Source: Lachancea thermotolerans CBS 6340 (Eukaryota > Ascomycota > Saccharomycetes > Saccharomycetales > Saccharomycetaceae). From it: 64,000 bases of DNA. This document shows, piece by piece, positions 27,241 to 37,422 of the stretch. The notes under the pieces are model-generated. The model ran no database searches. It was not told the origin of the DNA and saw nothing but the letters and a program-made list of their open reading frames with translations. The stretch's first letter is position 1; each line of letters opens with the position of its first letter. The stretch spans positions 124,001 through 188,000 of the forward strand of contig NC_013082.1 in NCBI RefSeq assembly GCF_000142805.1. Direction: 5' to 3'. A program made the position numbers and the translations under genes.

Positions 27241-29382
27241 TCATGGCCCAAGCTCGGCGCTGCCGGCCTGCATTGCCATGTATAGCGCGTCAGCGTCTTC
27301 CATCGATGTGATTCCTTCCAGCATGGTCTTCGCCATCTGCCTCGTTGTTTCCTCGGCTCCAATGCCCATGATCTCTTTCAAACGCGAAAAGCTCTGTGCT
27401 CTCGTCTCCTCCGCCACAAAGTCTGGAACCTCGTTTTCGAACGCGTCCTCGTACAGCTCTGCGTCCTGTTGCAGCCGAAGCTCGTCGAACCTATCAGCCA
27501 AGGTCTTGTGTTCTGCCATCTCCACGCGGCTCCCCTCGTGCGTGGTTCCAAATACAACTCTCCACAAGCAAACCGTAAGCTCAGCCTCAGCCTCCCGCAG
27601 CAGTCGCAGCTCCCACTGTCCGCTCTTCCACATGTGGTATATGAGTTTCAGCGTTTGCGAGAAGAACTCATAGTAAACGTGTATATTTTCGGAATCTTCC
27701 CCCAGGAGCACTGTCAGTAATACTTCCTGAGTCTGTGCCAGCAGGCGTGCAAGAACCTTCAGCATGTTTCTCTCGACTGGGCCATCCCGGTATGCAATGG
27801 CCAGTTTCTCGAACAACTTTACAATGCCAATCTTCATGTTGACAGCCCACCATTCAACATCTGTAGCTCTATTGGTGATTCCCTGTTCCTTCGGGAAGTC
27901 TCTCATTATAACGCGCGGCAAATGCCACGGCTCATTTTCCTTGACTAGCAGCGAGATGAGCTGGCCATTGTGATTGTCCCCAATATTTCTTATAAGCCCA
28001 AAAATATTGATCTCGTCGAAAAGATGAAGAGTTGATAGCTCCAGTTCATTCCTAGCTGTATTACTAGTACCTTTATTCAAAATGTGGTAAAGGCGGTTTA
28101 TTATGTTGTCCCACCACCTGACCGGTACCTTTTCTTTCAGTTCCGGTGCCTCCAGAAGCATGTTGGCTATGCAGTTGAACATTTCAACCGTGTTGTGAAT
28201 GACGTTAATGACTGGCTGATAAGATATAGTGAGAGAATAGCGCGAGATGTCATCCACCGCTCCGCGAAACGCATCGTCCATGAACGCCGCTTGGAAGGAC
28301 ACTGGTAGCGACTGAACAATCTTTAGACCATCCTCAAGAACATCAAACGCGTATAGCACTGTAAGGATCCTGATAAACTCATACTGGAATATATCCGGAC
28401 CTACGTCCAGTTCGAGATCTGACTTTCGTAACGGCCTTTTAAGCACGCTTCTATGAGTACGTATCAAATCCACCATGAAATTGAACAGGTCCTTCAATGC
28501 CATGGTATGGATCGCGCTTGGTCGGAAAGTTATGCAGTGGTGCATTAATGCAACTAAAAATGGCACTGCTGTATCGCATTCTTTTTCATGTTGAGAAATC
28601 TCTTTGATGAGCATCGCCAAGCACTCGAGAAGTATCTCGATAAATTGGTCCAGCTTCAAGGGCGACCTTATGTGGCTCATCAGCATGTCAAAAATACCCT
28701 TTCCGACTGGACCATCCCCTGCAATATCTAAGATCTTGAACTTGAAGTCTTTGACATGTCCAAGGTATATGTTATTGAGAATTTCCAGCGTACTCAACCT
28801 CGAACCCGCGAGTCTATGTGAAATGGCCGAATTGACAAACAGGTCCACCTCGTCTGAAACAATCCGATTAGGTTTTAGTGTGATATAGCGCCGAGGGGGC
28901 TCCTCTAACTTTCTCTTTTTAGTTGCTGCGCTGACGCTCTCGCCGGATGACGCCTCAGGTGTGTTGGCCGCAGCATGCCGTCCAGGACTCCTATGGCTTG
29001 ATCTTCCAGAGAATGCAAGGAATTTTTTCTCGTCCTCGGCCTTCTGCAAATCGGCCTTAATCAAATCAAGCTCGTGCTGATGCTGCAACTCCAATTCCTT
29101 CTGTTTCTGGGTTTGAGTTTTACGCTCACGCTCCTTTTCTGCCTCGAACAGAGCCAGTTTATCACGCAGCATGCTTGCCTCACCTTGGGCCTTGAGCAAT
29201 TTCATTTCAATGTCCTTGGCTTCTTCTGCGCTTACAGCGACGGCACTCTGAGTCTCGGTGCCCTTGGGATCATTCTGCGTTCTTTGAAAGCTTTGCGTTG
29301 ACCCGAAACTTGGTTCCCTTGGTGGTTTCTTAGACAGGGCTTCTATGAGGTCATCTTCGTCGTCATCGTCCCAGTCGTCCAT
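27241..29382 (-). CDS. LCD1: Lcd1/Ddc2, Mec1 checkpoint partner (ATRIP homologue)
   Basis: This 713-residue protein (747 in S. cerevisiae) starts with an acidic RPA-binding type tail (MDDWDDDDEDDLIEALSKK). A coiled coil spans about residues 55-125 and is rich in Lys, Glu and Gln. A basic segment (KKRKL) follows, and then a long helical C-terminal repeat region that binds Mec1. Ddc2 recruits Mec1 (ATR) to RPA-coated single-stranded DNA to launch the DNA-damage checkpoint. Its place beside RPL37 equals YDR499W next to YDR500C. Sequence similarity outside the N-terminus is low in this family, so the call leans on architecture and order. Confidence 0.88.
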   Translation of the reverse strand: MDDWDDDDEDDLIEALSKKPPREPSFGSTQSFQRTQNDPKGTETQSAVAVSAEEAKDIEMKLLKAQGEASMLRDKLALFEAEKERERKTQTQKQKELELQHQHELDLIKADLQKAEDEKKFLAFSGRSSHRSPGRHAAANTPEASSGESVSAATKKRKLEEPPRRYITLKPNRIVSDEVDLFVNSAISHRLAGSRLSTLEILNNIYLGHVKDFKFKILDIAGDGPVGKGIFDMLMSHIRSPLKLDQFIEILLECLAMLIKEISQHEKECDTAVPFLVALMHHCITFRPSAIHTMALKDLFNFMVDLIRTHRSVLKRPLRKSDLELDVGPDIFQYEFIRILTVLYAFDVLEDGLKIVQSLPVSFQAAFMDDAFRGAVDDISRYSLTISYQPVINVIHNTVEMFNCIANMLLEAPELKEKVPVRWWDNIINRLYHILNKGTSNTARNELELSTLHLFDEINIFGLIRNIGDNHNGQLISLLVKENEPWHLPRVIMRDFPKEQGITNRATDVEWWAVNMKIGIVKLFEKLAIAYRDGPVERNMLKVLARLLAQTQEVLLTVLLGEDSENIHVYYEFFSQTLKLIYHMWKSGQWELRLLREAEAELTVCLWRVVFGTTHEGSRVEMAEHKTLADRFDELRLQQDAELYEDAFENEVPDFVAEETRAQSFSRLKEIMGIGAEETTRQMAKTMLEGITSMEDADALYMAMQAGSAELGP

Positions 29383-29924
29383 GCTTAACTGACTATCTCG
29401 GATGAGACCTAGCTAAGATCTCGCTAGCTATTATCGCTTCCCGCTAATTCATATGTTTCGTGACATATGATTAATTAAATCACTACAAGATGTACTTCCT
29501 TCTTCAATCTGGATTTGGAGCATAGCTTTGGCCAGTATCAGAGAGTTGGACTCTGATTTAAGATTCTTTATTGTGTTTTACGAGCCTAAAAATGGCAATT
29601 TGAGCCCTTGCGGGCCTTGCGCCTGCACGATTGGTGGGAGTCAACTTATTCTTCAAACTCCACTAAGCATAATCAATGTAATCACGCTTTGTTCGCACTC
29701 TGTTTGAAGATTACAAGGCGCTGAATAGAGCGCTCGGTGATGCCGAAAATTGAACCTATGAATTGCAACAAGAAGAAAACCCCTATCCCGCAGCCTCATC
29801 ATACTGGAGGATTTAGGACTTTTCATAAAACTTGCTACGTTGTTTCAAAGGATTCTGTGTTTACCAAGAAAGCCAGCCTATCGTATGGATTTTGGCCACA
29901 ACTGAGGAAAATCGGACAGCTTTA

Positions 29925-30443
29925 TTAGAATTTGTTATTATGTTTCTCCTCACGTAGCTCCATAGTAGGATCCAGATCCAGGCTAGACTTGCATACTCGG
30001 CTGATGAGTTGATCTAAGTTCGAGCATGAGATTTTTACTGAAGGCTGAAAATGAATTTCCGTTTGAGCATCGGGTACTTGAGCTTGGTGCCAATGCCCAA
30101 TCCGGAATATTCGAGGGGCACTGTTAGCCATGATGTTCCTGATCTGGTGTTGGGCATTTTGAAAAGTTCACGAGGCTTTTAGCTTCCGTAAACTGCGTTG
30201 AGCCCATGATTTCAATACCGATTCTGCATTCTTTGTGACACTAATCAGATCAGCCACATTTGTGTAAGTGAACTTATTGCTCTGCAATTCCCAGTCAGCC
30301 CTAGCTTTTAACCAAGTAGTCACGAAGTATGTCCCAAACAAGTAGATCGTAGAGCCACTCCCTACCAATATCCAAGGTTCCCGGGAATGACAATACGTGC
30401 ATCCAGGGTGCGCTGGATCCTTCTTTGTATTATGGCCGTCTTA
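29925..30443 (-). pseudogene. unrecognised coding-like relic, membrane type
   Basis: Minus-strand frames here read like degraded protein. One is open from 30443 (after a stop) to 30168 without a leading ATG. It contains HPGCTYC, a hydrophobic helix (WILVGSGSTIYLFGTYFVTTW) and a lysine-rich end. Further short frames continue to 29925, one with another hydrophobic patch. I do not recognise the family. S. cerevisiae has no gene at the matching place on chromosome XII, and SEC20 follows LCD1 on chromosome IV, but I see no Sec20 motif. It could be a lost gene or simply chance open sequence. Confidence is low. Confidence 0.3.
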
Positions 30444-30666
30444 TTTTGCAATGAAGACTTCTCTAAGGTGGCTAGCTTTTCATTCATAAATTGAGGGCCT
30501 CTCAGTCCCACTTTTGTTAATCATTTGTGATCTTTCAAGTAGCCACAGAGATTATCATTTCAATGGTGCGGTGCTCTTCGGCTAGGTGGTTATGACTAGC
30601 TGCGCTCACACTCCGAGGTGCAGGTTTACTTCAAGCTAACGTCTTAAGAGGCTTGACAGCGCCAAA

Positions 30667-30688
30667 AAAAATTTTCGAGCGATGAGCT
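30667..30688 (+). promoter_or_regulatory. RRPE and PAC elements before EMG1
   Basis: AAAAATTTT (30667-30675, RRPE) is followed three bases later by GCGATGAGCT (30679-30688, PAC). The pair marks ribosome-biogenesis promoters in yeast. It ends 78 bp before the EMG1 ATG. Confidence 0.85.
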
Positions 30689-30766
30689 AGCTTCTCTCAT
30701 CACACACAGATTAAATACACAGCTAAAGCACCGACCTAAATCGTTTTTGCAAGCCAGCATTTCCCA

Positions 30767-31525
30767 ATGGTTGAAGATTCCAAGGTCAGAGATGCTCTCA
30801 AAACGGGAGAGAAGAAGTCACTGCCAGCTTCTTTGGTTCCCCAGGCTCCAATGGTGCTCACATCTAGGGACAAAGTCACGCAACGTATGATCGTCGTACT
30901 ATCCATGGCATCCCTGGAAACACACAAAATATCTTCTTCAGGCCCAGGAGGTGACAAGTATGCTCTTCTGAATTGTGACGACCATCAGGGTCTCCTAAAG
31001 AAAATGGGCCGAGACATCAGTGAGGCAAGACCAGATATCACTCACCAGTGCTTACTGACCTTGTTGGACTCGCCTATCAACAAGGCCGGAAAGCTGCAAG
31101 TATACATACAGACCAGTCGCGGTGTTCTCGTAGAAGTAAATCCTACAGTGCGTATCCCAAGAACATTCAAAAGATTTTCTGGTCTCATGGTTCAACTGCT
31201 TCACAAACTCTCTATTCGCTCAGTCAACTCTGAGGAGAAACTTCTGAAGGTCATCAAGAACCCAATTACTGACCACTTGCCTACTAAGTGTCGCAAGGTG
31301 ACTCTTTCTTTCGATGCCCCAGTTATTCGCGTGCAGGACTTCATCGAAAAGCTCGACAAAGACGAGAGCATATGCGTTTTCGTGGGTGCCATGGCAAGAG
31401 GAAAGGACAATTTCGCCGATGAGTTTGTTGACGAGAAAATTGGTCTCTCCAACTATCCCCTTTCCGCGTCTGTGGCCTGCTCCAAGTTTTGTCACGGAGC
31501 TGAAGATGCATGGGGAATTCTGTAA
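30767..31525 (+). CDS. EMG1: Emg1/Nep1, 18S rRNA pseudouridine N1-methyltransferase
   Basis: The 252-residue protein matches S. cerevisiae Emg1 (YLR186W, 252). Conserved SPOUT-family stretches include [57 protein letters not shown] and the knot region [16 protein letters not shown]. The enzyme methylates N1 of the hypermodified 18S pseudouridine and is essential for small-subunit assembly in the nucleolus. RRPE and PAC promoter elements fit that role. It lies between LCD1 and PRM1, consistent with the merged order. Confidence 0.96.
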   Translation: MVEDSKVRDALKTGEKKSLPASLVPQAPMVLTSRDKVTQRMIVVLSMASLETHKISSSGPGGDKYALLNCDDHQGLLKKMGRDISEARPDITHQCLLTLLDSPINKAGKLQVYIQTSRGVLVEVNPTVRIPRTFKRFSGLMVQLLHKLSIRSVNSEEKLLKVIKNPITDHLPTKCRKVTLSFDAPVIRVQDFIEKLDKDESICVFVGAMARGKDNFADEFVDEKIGLSNYPLSASVACSKFCHGAEDAWGIL

Positions 31526-31605
31526 ACTAGCATCCAAACTGTAAAGATCAGTATATGTATCATAACTGGTACCGTCTCTAATTATAGATGAGGATTTGCC
31601 TTCGG

Positions 31606-31640
31606 TGTTTCAGCTAAAGCCTTAAGTTGGACATGTTTCA
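31606..31640. promoter_or_regulatory. two pheromone response elements (TGTTTCA)
   Basis: TGTTTCA, the reverse complement of the Ste12 site TGAAACA, occurs at 31606-31612 and 31634-31640. They lie 134 and 106 bp upstream of the PRM1 ATG. Confidence 0.8.
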
Positions 31641-31739
31641 GAAGTGTTTTATCCTAACTTTCCTAGATCATATAAGTGCAGCCTTTTCCTGAGAGACCCT
31701 GGTACATGCGATCTGCAGATCGACTTGCATGAAGCAAAA

Positions 31740-33611
31740 ATGCCGTTCAAGCCTTACTTAGAGCTGCGTGGAAGGATATCACAGGTATGGCTAAATCAGC
31801 ACACCTTAATATTCACATTAGCAGCTGTGAAGCTAGCATTTTTCTCAGCAAGTCTCAAGCAAGCGATCGAAAGGTCCAAGCAAAGCATCTTGAGCAGCTG
31901 CGACTCTGCTGATTACTTTTATACACAGTTCGTGGGTGTGGCCCCCACTTACATGTGTCAATTTGGAAATTATCTAGTACAGCAGTCAATAAAGGAATCC
32001 ATCAAAACTAGTTTAGCAGCAGTATCGCTGCTCGTATATGCTGGCGAGAAATTATCAACCTTTCTGTTTGACTTTTACTTTGGCACGTATATCTGTTTGG
32101 CTACGAGTGCGGTTGATGGCGCAGTGAGCGTCGCGACTAATACTACTGAAAAAGTACTGGACTTCGTCAATGGTACAGTGGAGACTTTAGGTGAGGATCT
32201 CAATAGTGGCCTCAGTGACATTTCGGAGGCCATTAACAAAGTTGTAGGAGCTCTCAATGACGTGGAAAGTTTTTTTAAAGGTAGTGACAGCACCGACATT
32301 ACGTCTCAATTCAAGTCAGTAAACCTGACAATTGAAAAATTAAGAGACTTTCAGATACCGTCATCTATTGATTCAAAACTCGAGGCGCTCTCGAATTCTA
32401 CCCCGAATTTTGACACTGTAATTAATAAAACGCATTCCGAGATCTCGAAGCCATTTGAGTTGGTACGATCAAAAATCACGGCGCTTAATGTGTCCAAAAT
32501 AATGGTACAGAGCCAAGGCCTTTATGTCCCTTCCAATAGCTCGAATAGTTCTTCGTTGGGACCATGCGCTTCGAGCAAACCAGATATTGTCAAGTTTTAT
32601 GCGGGTTTATCAAATGCAATTAGTGTAGCGCTCATAGTATTAGCTTTGGCGCTGGCTCTCGCTGCAATCGCGGCAACAATGCCTTCATTATGGGAAGAAA
32701 GCCGAAAGTGGAGAAAACTCATTAAGCTTCAAAGAGACGTTAATCAGGCAAAAATAGACTACGCCTACCTCAAAAATGGGCACTGCCCCGATGCCATTGA
32801 GAGTTACCAGAAGGTTTACGAGAGATGGTCCACTGCATTTGGAGCCTGGTTGGCGCCGCGAATTTCTAACAGCGAGCATGTTCAACAGAAAGTGCGCTGG
32901 TGTGTCGCCTACGCAATGTCGCCCCGCGCCCTCACCATTCTGGCAGTTTCGATAACCGGAGTGGTGGTGTGCATTTGCCAGTTTATACTGATCGCTGCAT
33001 TGCGACGAGCAGCAACGGGCGACGGCGTGCAGCAACTCACTTCTTCTTCCCTGAGCTACGCTAACGCTAGCCTCCATAATGACATGTCCGTTTGGGCAAC
33101 ATCTGCAAACCAGTACATCAACTCCACCAGCAGCTCGCTTAACAGCGAGCTCTTCGGGTGGGTGAACACCACAACTACTGCAGTCAATGCCACTGTCAAT
33201 TCTGCAATCGATGACATCGACACCACCCTAGCTGATTTTTTTAATGGCACCTTACTCTATAAGCCAATGACTAGTGTAGTCCGTTGCACCATTGAGAACA
33301 AACTGTACAAAATCCAGAGCGCTATGACCTGGTTGAACGAAAAGCTACAAATATCGCTGCCTCTCGTGGACCAAGCTACACTCTCCGCGACCCTTAATCG
33401 CGAGCTAAGTACTCAAAACTCTGCAAGCTCCTCCAACGCCGCTTTGCAAGTTGGTCAGAAAATAGTCCAGAACGCCCAAACGCTTATTTTGGCAATTCTC
33501 CATCAGTACAGAACTGCGACCCTTTTCGAGCTTGGCGTCTCGCTCGTCTTATTCGCGGTTTGGATACTCCAGTGGCTTATAGCCATCACCTACTGTATCA
33601 TGTTTACGTAA
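31740..33611 (+). CDS. PRM1: Prm1, pheromone-regulated membrane fusion protein
   Basis: From the ATG at 31740 the product is 623 residues (661 in S. cerevisiae). Several membrane spans (for example residues 18-40, about 300-325, about 400-425 and the C-terminal LVLFAVWILQWLIAITYC) flank large extracellular loops with many N-glycosylation sequons (NGT, NTT, NSS, NAS). Prm1 promotes plasma-membrane fusion of mating cells. An in-frame ATG at 31644 is rejected because it abuts the pheromone elements. Order PRM1-CAF120 equals YNL279W-YNL278W. Confidence 0.92.
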   Translation: MPFKPYLELRGRISQVWLNQHTLIFTLAAVKLAFFSASLKQAIERSKQSILSSCDSADYFYTQFVGVAPTYMCQFGNYLVQQSIKESIKTSLAAVSLLVYAGEKLSTFLFDFYFGTYICLATSAVDGAVSVATNTTEKVLDFVNGTVETLGEDLNSGLSDISEAINKVVGALNDVESFFKGSDSTDITSQFKSVNLTIEKLRDFQIPSSIDSKLEALSNSTPNFDTVINKTHSEISKPFELVRSKITALNVSKIMVQSQGLYVPSNSSNSSSLGPCASSKPDIVKFYAGLSNAISVALIVLALALALAAIAATMPSLWEESRKWRKLIKLQRDVNQAKIDYAYLKNGHCPDAIESYQKVYERWSTAFGAWLAPRISNSEHVQQKVRWCVAYAMSPRALTILAVSITGVVVCICQFILIAALRRAATGDGVQQLTSSSLSYANASLHNDMSVWATSANQYINSTSSSLNSELFGWVNTTTTAVNATVNSAIDDIDTTLADFFNGTLLYKPMTSVVRCTIENKLYKIQSAMTWLNEKLQISLPLVDQATLSATLNRELSTQNSASSSNAALQVGQKIVQNAQTLILAILHQYRTATLFELGVSLVLFAVWILQWLIAITYCIMFT

Positions 33612-34020
33612 TGTACCCAGAGTGCCGCGTACCGCGCGTTTTGGGTTTTGTTTACGAGATCTTGTTATTCAGAGAAAGGCTGAAGACAAAAATTTTAAAC
33701 AGCCGTTGGCTGTGTCGGCGAGGACCGCAGTGCAAACCGAGGTGCTCAACTTTTAGTAGAAAGTGTTTAAGTGAAGGTAATTATCCAAAGCTTACCAACT
33801 TATTTCCCCAGGATCTTTTGGATAGTATTTTTAAGCTTGACGGGCAGGGCCACTAAAAGGGAAAATTTCATATTTTGAAAGCCACAGGTTCAGGAAACAA
33901 TAAGAACAAAGCGGTTGATCTCTTGACAAAAACATAAGTCACTGCACCAGTCTCAAATTAAGACTGAAACTCGGGTGAAACAACTCAGTATATCACGCTG
34001 AATAGACAAAAACAGAAGCC
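33612..34020. other. PRM1-CAF120 intergenic region
   Basis: This 409 bp tandem spacer is AT-rich toward CAF120. TGAAACA-like TGAAACAAC occurs at 33976-33984, 45 bp before CAF120. A 98-codon frame starting inside PRM1 is rejected. Confidence 0.5.
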
Positions 34021-37000
34021 ATGCGATCACCTACTAAGGGGCTTCTTGCCCCTCCAAAAACATTTCAGAAGTCGGATGATAAGAACTCAAGATCAAGGTC
34101 CTCCAGTTTCTCGCGACTTTTCTCGTCAGGATCTAGTGATAACTCGCCGCGCCGGCAGGTTCCGCCGCTGCAGGAGATATCCACCTCGGCTATTCCTCCA
34201 GAACTTGTGCCCATTGTTACGCTGCTATCTGCTCAATCGCACAGGCGGTACCATGAGGGCGTTTTCCTGATTTTAAAAGACTTGAACAGTGACGGTAGCC
34301 CCGCCACTCGGACCTGGAAGGAGGTTTACGGTGTGCTAATCGGAAACCAGCTAGCGCTGTGGGATGCGCGCCTGCTCGCCGAAAACGGGCAGCGCCCCGA
34401 GGACCTAATGGAAGCTACCTCCAAGCCAACTTACGTGAACTTTACAGATGCGTCATTCAGGCCTTTGGACCACAAAGAAGCCGTCATTGCCGAGGGCAAA
34501 AAGCAGCTACAGAACACTATTGTCGTTTCGACGACTTTGAAAAATAGATATTTTCTACAGTTCAGCGATAAAGAGGCATTTACGCAATGGCATGCTGCAC
34601 TCCGCCTTAGCGCATTCGAGTTCACAGCTCTGCAAGAGGCATACACAGGTGCGTTCCTATCGACCAAAGGTGCAAAGCTTGGAGATATCCGGGTTATTCT
34701 CGCTGACACAAAGTTTGATTACGAAGACTGGGTGAGTGTAAGGTTTGGGGCTGGAATGCCGTGGAAGCGCTGCTACGCAGTTGTTTCCCAACCATCTAAG
34801 AAGAGCAAGAGCAAGCTTATTTGTGGAGAAATAAACTTTTATGAAAACGAGAAGAAGACAAAAAAAGTGAAGGCAATGACCACAGTCAAAGATGCGTGTG
34901 CAGTTTACGCTCTCTATCCATCTTCCCCAGTTCTTATCGATACATCAACAATGATAAAGCTTGAAGGTAAGGTCTCCTTCGGTAAGAAAGACGCACCAAC
35001 CCTCACTGACATCTTTATTATGCCTGAAAAGCACTACGCGGTGCCAGGCTACGATACGATCATAAGGTTTTTGATACCGATAATGAATGCTTTCCAGCTT
35101 TACGGACGGCCCAAGAGGCTTATTGCGGACAGAAATAATCTAGACTCTCTACTATTTGGTCTTCCGACTCTACCACACGTCCACTTTCTGCAACTACAGG
35201 ACATTATGCCATTGGCGTCTTCAGCCTCCAATATGGAATGGTCCATTTTAGACTGGAGAAATCATATTAAGGCTCTTCTGCTGAAAAAGATTGACCAAGG
35301 ATATACCGGTTGTGGCTCTAGCGAGGGTCTCACAGGCGCTCTAGCTTCCCCCGCCATCGGCTCAAATGACCTATTCGACAGCTCTCCTCTGCCAACTTCC
35401 CCCTTGTTGGCATCAGTATCGCGACTACCCTCTGAAAACAAAACTGAGTTTGGTTCTATCAAGTCCAACTTAAGAAACGCGGCAACGACCGACAACATTG
35501 ACGGGAATACCAGTAAGTCCGGATTACACGATAGCTCCTCAAAGGCGTCAGACGATAAGGGGTTTGTGACCGAAACTGCGCCATCTGCAACTCAAGTATC
35601 TAGAAACGGAGGGTCTTTTGAAGATGTTTCTGACGATAAGAAGCAGTCACGTAAGAAGCTCACACCTACGATTGACATACAGGATTCTAACTTCAGCGAA
35701 TTTGAGAGAGAAGCGCTCAAACCTAAAACCAGCGAGGCGTTGGGCTTCAGGAAGTCGGAATTATCAACAATTTACGACAAATACTCTCAGATGCCCTTTG
35801 GTGACAGTGCAGGTCAACCCCCATCGTTGCCTATCGATCGCGATAACCGGGATTCCTTCGGTGCTTACAATGATTACATAGGGTCACCTAAGGTCAAGAA
35901 CTTGGATATTTCAAATTTGAGGGATTCCAATAGCACAGATCAAACGGATCTGTCGCGAGTTCATGATTTTTCGGGAGAAGGTGGCAGAAGAAGCTTTGCT
36001 GATAGCTTTCAGTCAGGAGAGCCGGCGCCCGCGGAAGAACGCTCAGTCAAAGACGATGTTTTGGAAGATTTCTACAGCTTGTCACAGCAAATTTCGAAGA
36101 TGGGTCTTGATAGCCAAGACCGCGCTTCTTTCAGCGCTTCAAAGGCCAACGTCAATGACGACTTCAACTTTGAAGCATCAGAAACCAATGATAGCATTGG
36201 AGCTCTGGATAACGTTTTTGATCCTGACTACCTCGAGCAAAATCAGATGCTAGACAATGAGAGTAACTACACTGCGAATGAAAGCAAGTCGCAGTATAGT
36301 GGTGACAACACAAACTTAAGTTACCAACCGCTACAACGCGACCAAGCTCAGCCTTCTTATGGCGGTGAAGGCTTCACATATTCTCAGAAGCTCCCAAAGC
36401 AACGAGCAGCAAACCATGTGGTAACCCCGACATCGCCTCAGTTTTATCCAAACCATCCGGTCGAAAACCAAAATGCAGGGTCCGCGGAAAGGTTGGGGAA
36501 GATGAAACACTCGCCTGCATATCCAAACCTCAACACCGTGAACACGCAGACTAACGGCTCGCCAAGCCATCGTAGAAACCCTGTTCCTCCTCCTCCCCAG
36601 GGAGCCCAGTATTCCCCAAACAATATGCAACATCGCCGCCCAGGCCCTCAGGGTGTACCCTCGGGAGCTCCAAGGCCAGTTCCCCAGCAGTACCCTCAGC
36701 AAGTACCCCAGCAAGCTTTCCAGCAGGTTCCCAGGGCGATGTCCAAGCCGGTTCCCCAACAAGTTCCATATTCTAATAGGCCTTATGTCCCGGCCGGGGC
36801 CCCAAACGCCTATGGAAGACCGAACCCGCCAGCACAATACCCTCCCACTGGTGCCGTGCCATTAGGGCAGCCAGGAAACCCTAGAGGACCTGGCTACGCT
36901 ATGGGCCCCCACCCACAAGCTAGGCCTATGCGACACACCGCATCTCAGACAATGAACCAGGCGGCTCCGCAAGTTTTTTCGCAGTCGATTCCGCATCCTA

Positions 37001-37119
37001 ACTCCAAGCTGCAAGCTAAAAGTGCACAACCTTCACCCAGGGCCGGTGGCTTCTCGCAGTTCATGCCTGCAACAGCCAATAATCCCAACCCATACAGTGC
37101 CAACCCTTATACCTCGTGA
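34021..37119 (+). CDS. CAF120: Caf120/Skg3 PH-domain protein, CCR4-NOT associated
   Basis: The protein is 1032 residues. After a basic Ser-rich head it has a PH domain at about residues 75-200 (HEGVFLILKDL, RTWKEVYGVLIGNQLALWD, LQFSDKEAFTQWHAALRLS). A second conserved block follows to about 430 (WVSVRFGAGMPWKRCYAVV, HYAVPGYDTIIRFLIPIMNAFQ). The last 250 residues are Pro/Gln/Asn-rich with QQVPQQ-type repeats. S. cerevisiae Caf120 (YNL278W) and Skg3 (YLR187W) are its duplicates; Caf120 associates with the CCR4-NOT deadenylation complex and the bud neck. Both flanking genes (PRM1, MDL1) come from the two sister blocks, which supports single-ancestor status. Confidence 0.92.
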   Translation: MRSPTKGLLAPPKTFQKSDDKNSRSRSSSFSRLFSSGSSDNSPRRQVPPLQEISTSAIPPELVPIVTLLSAQSHRRYHEGVFLILKDLNSDGSPATRTWKEVYGVLIGNQLALWDARLLAENGQRPEDLMEATSKPTYVNFTDASFRPLDHKEAVIAEGKKQLQNTIVVSTTLKNRYFLQFSDKEAFTQWHAALRLSAFEFTALQEAYTGAFLSTKGAKLGDIRVILADTKFDYEDWVSVRFGAGMPWKRCYAVVSQPSKKSKSKLICGEINFYENEKKTKKVKAMTTVKDACAVYALYPSSPVLIDTSTMIKLEGKVSFGKKDAPTLTDIFIMPEKHYAVPGYDTIIRFLIPIMNAFQLYGRPKRLIADRNNLDSLLFGLPTLPHVHFLQLQDIMPLASSASNMEWSILDWRNHIKALLLKKIDQGYTGCGSSEGLTGALASPAIGSNDLFDSSPLPTSPLLASVSRLPSENKTEFGSIKSNLRNAATTDNIDGNTSKSGLHDSSSKASDDKGFVTETAPSATQVSRNGGSFEDVSDDKKQSRKKLTPTIDIQDSNFSEFEREALKPKTSEALGFRKSELSTIYDKYSQMPFGDSAGQPPSLPIDRDNRDSFGAYNDYIGSPKVKNLDISNLRDSNSTDQTDLSRVHDFSGEGGRRSFADSFQSGEPAPAEERSVKDDVLEDFYSLSQQISKMGLDSQDRASFSASKANVNDDFNFEASETNDSIGALDNVFDPDYLEQNQMLDNESNYTANESKSQYSGDNTNLSYQPLQRDQAQPSYGGEGFTYSQKLPKQRAANHVVTPTSPQFYPNHPVENQNAGSAERLGKMKHSPAYPNLNTVNTQTNGSPSHRRNPVPPPPQGAQYSPNNMQHRRPGPQGVPSGAPRPVPQQYPQQVPQQAFQQVPRAMSKPVPQQVPYSNRPYVPAGAPNAYGRPNPPAQYPPTGAVPLGQPGNPRGPGYAMGPHPQARPMRHTASQTMNQAAPQVFSQSIPHPNSKLQAKSAQPSPRAGGFSQFMPATANNPNPYSANPYTS

Positions 37120-37422
37120 TAGCCTTTGTACAAAACTACTTGTTTCGATTTTCCATTCCTTTGAAGAATTCCATTACGCCGACTGAGATCAATTTCATGT
37201 TCAATTCGGCGTCGCTCCATGGTCGGACTCTAAATAACTGTGTATTAATATTGGCTAAATAGTCGTTAACCAGTAAATCCGGTGGAGTGTCCGCACCCAA
37301 CTATCACGTGATTTCGCGATGATTATTTAACAATTGGAGTTCAACAGCACTGAAATGTTGAACGACAGAATCCCTCCATTAGAGGTTCATTAGCCTAGAA
37401 GTCCGTTGAAGGATACAATCCA
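37120..37422. other. CAF120-MDL1 intergenic region
   Basis: This 303 bp tandem spacer contains ATCACGTGAT around the CACGTG at 37305-37310, about 115 bp before MDL1. Nothing else is seen. Confidence 0.55.

Larger units (their letters stand above)
29383..30766. other. LCD1-EMG1 intergenic region
   Basis: This 1.38 kb region shared by divergent LCD1 and EMG1 contains RRPE and PAC elements near 30667-30688 and, on the minus strand, a coding-like relic (29925-30443). The remainder (29460-29920) shows nothing I can name. Confidence 0.55.

Noticed and set aside
33560-33856. 98-codon frame after PRM1
   Set aside because: Starts inside PRM1 in another frame and has no domain or conservation signal.
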